From Rickettsia typhi (GTDB taxonomy: Bacteria > Pseudomonadota > Alphaproteobacteria > Rickettsiales > Rickettsiaceae): DNA of 11,946 nucleotides. A model generated the notes under the pieces. It did no database searches and was not told the DNA's origin. It saw only the letters and a program-made list of their open reading frames with translations. Shown in pieces: positions 8,058-11,946 of the stretch. Every line of letters begins with the position of its first letter. Within the stretch, counting starts at the first letter, position 1. The position numbers were made by a program, and so were the translations under genes. The stretch covers positions 1-11,946 of the forward strand of contig CAMDSB010000036.1 in the NCBI GenBank assembly GCA_945907105.1, read 5' to 3'.

Positions 8058-9797
8058 ATGAAAAATAATAGTACTGTAAGCTTAGATATATCAGAACTTG
8101 AGAGCTACGTCCGAAGTACAAATGACAAATCCCCGCCCAATCCTATCACCGATTGGATGTCTCTAAAATCTCAGTTGCAGGTTAATGGGTTAAAATCGTT
8201 TCGCGATGCTTTAAATAAAGAACCTGTTGCGTCAATAGAGGATATTAGAGCTGAATATTCAATAAAATTACTTAGTGATTTAGAGCTAGTGTCAAAAAGA
8301 CATGAAAATAATTCTGAGGCGCGGAAGTTGCCTAAGTTTAAGAAAGAATTTTACGATGAATTGAGCCTTCCTCCGGCTGAAAGATCAGAAGAATATAGAG
8401 AGTTTGTAACAAAATATTCTAAGCTTGAAGCGTCAAAGCATGCCATAGAAGCTGTTTCTGCCAAAGCTTTGCTAGATCTTGATCACTCAGAATTGTCTCT
8501 TGGTAATATAAAAGAGAATTTAACAAAAAATCTTGATACATATAAAAAGGAATATGGAGACCAAACTCTTAAAGATCACAATAGAGCAATAATTGGATTC
8601 AAAGATAAAGATGGGGTAGTACGGGACGTCACACTTGAGGAGGTAAAAAGCTCTGAAAAGCTCGGTTTGACTGGCGAACAACGAGAGTTTATTTTGACGT
8701 CGTGGCAGCAAGGTTCTTTTGAAAGTGGCTGGCTTTCTGGTCTTGCCTCCATGCGTGGTGATGATGGTAGAAGCGTATTCCCCTCTGACTCAGCAAATCG
8801 TACACAAATTTTTATTGATGCGTCAGATGGAGTAAAAATACACAACCGTGTGGTTACTAAGCTAATGGATATGACTAATCCAGAAGATCCTAAAAAAGTT
8901 GATTATGTAGAAGGAGCAACGACGGTAGATATAACGGCTATGAAGGCGGATACATTTATACCAGGTTGTGCTACTTCAGAGCCAAAGATTGAAATTCAAT
9001 TAACCAACCTTGCGCCGGATATTGCATTTAATTTGCCAGAGGGTTTAAAAACACAAGGGGTACCAGATCAATTAAGACTAGCTGAAAAAATTAAATCACT
9101 TGGTATTGAAGCAAATTTATATGCCATGGTTAATGGTACTCCAAATGCTGAAAGAGCCGGAGGTTTGCTAACACATTTAGTTGACAACAAGGAGCAGCGG
9201 GATCAATTAGTTACCGTGTATAAAACAAATGAAATATTTTCGAGTATAGGAAAAATAGAAGATCCTTTGGTTAGAGCTGAAGCTATTATATTACAATTAG
9301 AAGAAGATAAAACTCTATCGGTTCATTCCCAAGATCCAAAATCGCATCAAAGAGCTATAGAACTTTATTGTAGAGCAGAAAAAAATCCAGAGCTCAGAAA
9401 ACAGTTTGCCATGGAGCATTTAGATGGGTTCTTAAAAGAACAGAAGTCAACTAATTTAAATGATGCAATGGTTGGCAAAATGCAAGAAGCAGTTGTTTCG
9501 ATTCTTACTCCTATTTGTAAAAATAAGAATGAAGTAGTGGCATTAGAAAAAAATGCAGCAAAGTTGGTCAGACAATGTGCTGCAGATGTTGGAAAAAGCA
9601 TGAGTTGGAGTCAGTCTTGGGAAAGATTTAAAGATAAAGTATCCGATGTTGTTGGCAGCCTTGTTGGGCAAAGGACTAATTCAGTCAAGGAAATCGTTGC
9701 TCAGCACCCTAAACTTAAACAAACTCTAGAAGCTAATTTAAAAACCAGCGTTAGAATTATCCCTCCAAAAGCTAGTAATTCTGAGCGTAATAGGTAA
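8058..9797 (+). CDS. Hypothetical protein, orphan, soluble, possible secreted effector
   Basis: I do not recognise this 579-residue protein. It has no signal peptide, no membrane segment and no enzyme motif I can name. Residues 1-175 are charged and helix-prone, rich in Glu, Lys and Ser (for example EAVSAKALLDLDHSELSLGN, 131-150). Residues about 176-325 look like a folded domain with more strands, containing LTGEQREFILTSWQQGSFES (204-223), FIDASDG (252-258) and a single isolated GC pair at 303-304. Residues 326-560 are again mainly helical. The last 18 residues (KTSVRIIPPKASNSERNR) are polar with net positive charge, which resembles C-terminal signals of VirB/D4-type secreted proteins in Rickettsiales; this is inference only. 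Start: the ATG has GGAA seven bases upstream. It stands alone between a structured intergenic stretch and a convergent small gene, with codon use like its neighbours. That the ORF is real is near certain; its role is unknown. Confidence 0.85.
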   Translation: MKNNSTVSLDISELESYVRSTNDKSPPNPITDWMSLKSQLQVNGLKSFRDALNKEPVASIEDIRAEYSIKLLSDLELVSKRHENNSEARKLPKFKKEFYDELSLPPAERSEEYREFVTKYSKLEASKHAIEAVSAKALLDLDHSELSLGNIKENLTKNLDTYKKEYGDQTLKDHNRAIIGFKDKDGVVRDVTLEEVKSSEKLGLTGEQREFILTSWQQGSFESGWLSGLASMRGDDGRSVFPSDSANRTQIFIDASDGVKIHNRVVTKLMDMTNPEDPKKVDYVEGATTVDITAMKADTFIPGCATSEPKIEIQLTNLAPDIAFNLPEGLKTQGVPDQLRLAEKIKSLGIEANLYAMVNGTPNAERAGGLLTHLVDNKEQRDQLVTVYKTNEIFSSIGKIEDPLVRAEAIILQLEEDKTLSVHSQDPKSHQRAIELYCRAEKNPELRKQFAMEHLDGFLKEQKSTNLNDAMVGKMQEAVVSILTPICKNKNEVVALEKNAAKLVRQCAADVGKSMSWSQSWERFKDKVSDVVGSLVGQRTNSVKEIVAQHPKLKQTLEANLKTSVRIIPPKASNSERNR

Positions 9798-9889
9798 GTA
9801 ATGCTATAATTGGAAAAGTTAGAAGCTAAGAGCTAAGGAGTTTATGACGCCTATATCAATGCAGTTTACTGACACTATTTAGATGAATT
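9798..9889 (+). other. Short convergent gap with extended -10 box and 12-codon ORF
   Basis: TGCTATAAT (9802-9810) is an extended -10 element without a clear -35. Downstream, AAGGAG (9835-9840) precedes an ATG at 9844 by only three bases. This ORF encodes MTPISMQFTDTI and stops at 9880-9882. The spacing is too short for efficient initiation. A 5-bp hairpin (TCTAA 9889-9893, TTAGA 9897-9901) followed by T-rich sequence may help end plus-strand transcription. None of these is strong. Confidence 0.2.
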
Positions 9890-10111
9890 CTAACACTTAG
9901 AGATTTTGATTCTTTTTCTAGGCGGGATAAACATGGTTTGCTTTGTTTCGTTGAAATTTGAATTAAGTTCCATAATTCCGACGTAATAACTTCCGTTTTT
10001 TACTAAACTAATTACTGACCAACCATTTTTGATATCTTCAGAAATTTTATCTAATTCAACTTGATTATCAGTAAAGGAAACTAATTTTTGTTGAGGTTTA
10101 TTTGCAGACAT
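9890..10111 (-). CDS. Small conserved-looking hypothetical protein
   Basis: A 73-residue cytoplasmic protein. It is predicted from a good upstream promoter and from sequence that looks selected: DNQVELDKISEDIKNGW (15-31) suggests a helix, SVISLVKNGSYYVGIMEL (32-49) suggests two strands, and FIPPRKRIKISKC (61-73) is a basic tail. There is no signal peptide and no membrane segment. The GW, YYVGIME and IPPRK pattern reminds me of short Rickettsiales-restricted families such as DUF2674, but I cannot confirm that assignment. No ribosome site is visible before the ATG. The gene is convergent with the 579-residue protein and divergent from pdhA, so it is probably transcribed alone. A function cannot be given. 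Confidence 0.7.
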   Translation of the reverse strand: MSANKPQQKLVSFTDNQVELDKISEDIKNGWSVISLVKNGSYYVGIMELNSNFNETKQTMFIPPRKRIKISKC

Positions 10112-10153
10112 AATAATTAAAACTAAAGATTATTTAAACAGGCTCTTAACAAC

Positions 10154-10182
10154 ACTATAATGTTATTTGACATAATTTGCAA
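10154..10182 (-). promoter_or_regulatory. Promoter of the 73-codon gene
   Basis: On the minus strand, TTGCAA (10182-10177) and TATAGT (10159-10154) are 17 bases apart, giving a start near 10147 and a leader of about 36 bases. The same -10 sequence and spacing occur at the antiporter promoter. It overlaps the plus-strand promoter at 10167-10195. Confidence 0.55.
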
Positions 10183-10195
10183 GAAAAACTGTAGT
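10167..10195 (+). promoter_or_regulatory. Upstream promoter candidate for pdhAB
   Basis: A consensus TTGACA (10167-10172) is followed after 17 bases by TGTAGT (10190-10195), which matches four of six -10 bases. A start near 10202 would give a leader of about 155 bases that includes a 16-codon ORF and a hairpin. It shares 16 bases with the opposing promoter, so one polymerase should exclude the other. Confidence 0.4.
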
Positions 10196-10254
10196 AAATG
10201 TAGTGTGTTTCTAAAATATATTCTGATTTTTTATGTTAAGACTTGGGAATTGCT

Positions 10255-10305
10255 ATGAAAAAATTTATACTACTAAGTCAGTTGAGATTAATAAGAGCTT
10301 GTTGA
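10255..10305 (+). CDS. Possible 16-codon leader peptide upstream of pdhA
   Basis: ATG at 10255 preceded by GGGAA (10245-10249) at a reasonable distance. It encodes MKKFILLSQLRLIRAC and stops with TGA at 10303-10305. The stop lies inside the loop of the hairpin 10295-10319, so ribosomes ending here would disturb that hairpin, as in translation-coupled leaders. There is no run of a single amino acid that would point to attenuation by that residue. It could equally be a chance ORF. Confidence 0.2.
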   Translation: MKKFILLSQLRLIRAC

Positions 10306-10319
10306 CAAGGCGAAAGCTC
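10295..10319 (+). repeat. Hairpin in the pdhA leader
   Basis: GAGCTT (10295-10300) and AAGCTC (10314-10319) form a perfect 6-bp stem with a 13-base loop. CTTG (10298-10301) can alternatively pair with CAAG (10306-10309). The loop contains the TTGACA of the second pdhA promoter candidate. No T-run follows, so it is not a standard terminator. Confidence 0.35.
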
Positions 10320-10330
10320 CGTATTATGGT
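10302..10330 (+). promoter_or_regulatory. Proximal promoter candidate for pdhAB
   Basis: Consensus TTGACA (10302-10307) and TATGGT (10325-10330) are 17 bases apart, and the predicted start near 10337 leaves a leader of about 21 bases before the chosen pdhA ATG. A nearby TATTAT (10322-10327) is a better -10 match, but with only 14 bases of spacing. Confidence 0.45.
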
Positions 10331-10357
10331 CACAATTTATTTTTAAAATTGATCGGT

Positions 10358-11335
10358 ATGTTTGAATTAGGAAAATATAAGCTAACTCTTAAGCAATATG
10401 TTGACTCATATGAGAAAATGTTATTGATAAGGCGTTTTGAAGAAAAATGTGGTCAGCTCTATGGTATGGGCTTAATAGGAGGATTTTGTCACCTGTATAT
10501 TGGTCAAGAAGCAGTAATTGCCGGCATTGATTTGGCAAAGGATAAAGGTGATAGTACTATAACTAGTTACAGGGATCACGGTCATATAATTGCTTCTGGC
10601 ATTGACCCTAAATACGTTATGGCTGAACTTACCGGTAGGGCTTCTGGGTGCTCAAAAGGCAAAGGCGGATCAATGCATATGTTTAATAGCGAAGGAAAGT
10701 TCTACGGTGGACATGGAATTGTAGGAGCTCAGGTACCTATTGGAACTGGCTTGGCTTTCGCCGAGAAATATAATAATACGAATAAATTGTGCTTTACTTT
10801 TCTTGGAGATGGGGCTGTAAATCAAGGGCAAGTATATGAAGCCTTTAATATGGCTGCGCTTTGGAAGTTACCTGTAATCTATGTTATAGAGAATAATGAG
10901 TACTCAATGGGCACATCTGTTGCAAGATCAACTGCTATGACAAGTTTGCATAGGAAAGGAGAGTCTTTTGGTATACCAGGCTTCCAAGCAGATGGTATGG
11001 ATATTGATTCTATTTATAATGCAACTATGCAAGCTGTAGAATATGTTCGTAGTGGAAATGGTCCTGTAATTATTGAGGCTAAAACTTATCGCTATCGTGG
11101 GCACTCAATGTCGGATCCTGCAAAATATAGGACGAAAGATGAGGTAGAAGAAAAAAAGACTTATGATCCAGTAGCCGCGGTTAGGCAGATAATTACAGAT
11201 AACGCCTATGCAAGCGAAGATCAGTTGAAGGAAATTGAAAATAGGGTAAAAAAAATAATAGCTGAAGTAGCTGAATTTGCAACAACGGAAGCTCTTCCAA
11301 GCGAAGACGAGCTTTTTACAGATATTTTTAAGTAA
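10358..11335 (+). CDS. pdhA: Pyruvate dehydrogenase E1 component, alpha subunit
   Basis: Alpha subunit of the thiamine-diphosphate E1 heterotetramer that decarboxylates pyruvate and feeds the acetyl group to the lipoyl E2, giving acetyl-CoA in the cytoplasm. The 325 residues are full length for the rickettsial/mitochondrial-type E1. Visible motifs: [20 protein letters not shown] (25-44), YRDHGH (71-76), [19 protein letters not shown] (117-135) and the ThDP/Mg motif [10 protein letters not shown] to IENN (149-180). [15 protein letters not shown] (244-258) is the loop phosphorylated in the mitochondrial enzyme; the GHSMSD serine is kept, but the second site (PGVSYR in human) is PAKYR here. I chose the ATG at 10358; an in-frame TTG at 10349 would add three residues, and neither has a good ribosome site. 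It is followed seven bases later by pdhB in the same operon. Two promoter candidates precede it. Confidence 0.95.
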   Translation: MFELGKYKLTLKQYVDSYEKMLLIRRFEEKCGQLYGMGLIGGFCHLYIGQEAVIAGIDLAKDKGDSTITSYRDHGHIIASGIDPKYVMAELTGRASGCSKGKGGSMHMFNSEGKFYGGHGIVGAQVPIGTGLAFAEKYNNTNKLCFTFLGDGAVNQGQVYEAFNMAALWKLPVIYVIENNEYSMGTSVARSTAMTSLHRKGESFGIPGFQADGMDIDSIYNATMQAVEYVRSGNGPVIIEAKTYRYRGHSMSDPAKYRTKDEVEEKKTYDPVAAVRQIITDNAYASEDQLKEIENRVKKIIAEVAEFATTEALPSEDELFTDIFK

Positions 11336-11342
11336 GGGGAGT

Positions 11343-11946
11343 ATGGCAGAGATAACAGTTAGAGAGGCCCTAGGGCAAGCCATGAGGGAAGAAATGCACA
11401 GAGACAAAAGGGTTTTTGTTATGGGCGAAGAAGTGGCGGAGTATCAGGGAGCGTATAAAATAACACAAGGTTTGCTAGAAGAGTTCGGACCAAATAGGGT
11501 TATAGATACTCCAATTACGGAGCATGGATTTACTGGGCTTGCGATTGGGGCCGCATTCGGTGGACTTCGGCCTATTGTTGAATTCATGACCTTTAATTTT
11601 TCTATGCAAGCATTCGATCAAATTGTAAATTCAGCAGCGAAAACAAACTATATGTCTGGTGGGCAACTTGGGTGCCCGATAGTATTTCGTGGGCCTAATG
11701 GGGCTGCAGCAAGAGTGGGGGCACAGCACAGCCAGAATTATGCAGCATTATATGCACATATTCCTGGTTTAAAAGTTATTGCTCCTTACAGTGCTGAAGA
11801 TAGCAAAGCGTTGCTTATTAGCGCAATTCGAGATGATAATCCGGTAATTTTCTTAGAAAATGAGATAATGTATGGTCAGAGCTTTGAAGTTCCAGATATT
11901 ATTGAACCAATTGCAATTGGTAAAGCTAAGGTTTTGCGAGAAGGAA
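11343..11946 (+). CDS. pdhB: Pyruvate dehydrogenase E1 component, beta subunit (3' end outside window)
   Basis: Partial: 201 codons are present and the frame is open to the window edge; the family is about 325 residues. It begins [18 protein letters not shown] and has [13 protein letters not shown] (27-39), [16 protein letters not shown] (56-71) with Glu60 at the position of the conserved ThDP-contacting glutamate, [33 protein letters not shown] and FLENEIMYG. It pairs with PdhA to form the E1 active site. There is no N-terminal lipoyl domain, unlike the PdhB of some free-living alphaproteobacteria, which supports a rickettsial or mitochondrial-type enzyme. Translation starts seven bases after pdhA. 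The AAGGGGAG string just before the ATG is purine-rich, but most of it lies very close to the start, so coupling to pdhA translation is likely. Confidence 0.95.
   Translation, partial: MAEITVREALGQAMREEMHRDKRVFVMGEEVAEYQGAYKITQGLLEEFGPNRVIDTPITEHGFTGLAIGAAFGGLRPIVEFMTFNFSMQAFDQIVNSAAKTNYMSGGQLGCPIVFRGPNGAAARVGAQHSQNYAALYAHIPGLKVIAPYSAEDSKALLISAIRDDNPVIFLENEIMYGQSFEVPDIIEPIAIGKAKVLREG

Noticed and set aside
8576..8845. 89-codon minus-strand open frame inside the orphan gene
   Set aside because: Overlaps the central domain of the plus-strand gene, which has a better start and much longer coherent coding. The Ser/Thr/Pro-rich translation looks like a shadow.
11105..11407. 100-codon minus-strand open frame across the pdhA/pdhB junction
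   Set aside because: Antisense to two clear genes, with a low-complexity Phe/Tyr/Leu-rich translation typical of shadow frames in AT-rich DNA.

Overview
The window looks like an AT-rich chromosomal segment of an alphaproteobacterium of the order Rickettsiales, probably close to Rickettsia. The main reasons are the PDH E1 alpha and beta sequences, which match what I remember of rickettsial PdhA/PdhB along most of their length, the compact PdhB without an N-terminal lipoyl domain, the pccB-pccA pair, an APC-family transporter starting MSNKIGFW, a short orphan protein ending in IPPRKRIKI, and the large share of non-coding and decayed sequence. This placement rests on recall and composition, not on a search.

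Layout. Positions 1-417 hold no intact gene. They contain frame-broken coding remnants on the plus strand, in GC-richer patches than the surroundings. The best remnant ends in SSCCGCIIL, a eukaryotic-type prenylation (CaaX) box. On the minus strand, an AdiC/PotE-like amino acid/polyamine antiporter gene (418-1734) lies downstream of a uvrD/pcrA helicase gene (1826-3976); it has its own good promoter in the 91-base gap. A 280-base divergent region separates uvrD from the plus-strand pair pccB (4257-5798) and pccA (5817-7814), the two subunits of a biotin-dependent acyl-CoA carboxylase.

After pccA come 243 non-coding bases with two sets of interlocking inverted repeats. They are followed by a 579-residue soluble protein of unknown function (8058-9797), an orphan with a basic, polar C-terminus that may be a secreted effector. 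A small conserved-looking gene of 73 codons (9890-10111, minus) is convergent with it. Its promoter overlaps a plus-strand promoter pointing at pdhA. The pdhA leader also holds a 16-codon ORF, a hairpin and a second promoter. pdhA (10358-11335) and pdhB (11343 onward, cut by the window edge) encode the E1 component of pyruvate dehydrogenase.

Taken together, the recognisable genes serve acyl-CoA and pyruvate metabolism, import or exchange of amino acids, and DNA repair, as expected for an intracellular bacterium living on host metabolites. The unexplained material worth attention is the CaaX-tailed remnant, the orphan 579-residue protein, the interlocking repeats upstream of it, the isoleucine at the acyl-CoA specificity position of PccB, and the overlapping promoters at the pdh locus. 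I saw no tRNA, rRNA, CRISPR array, transposase or phage gene.
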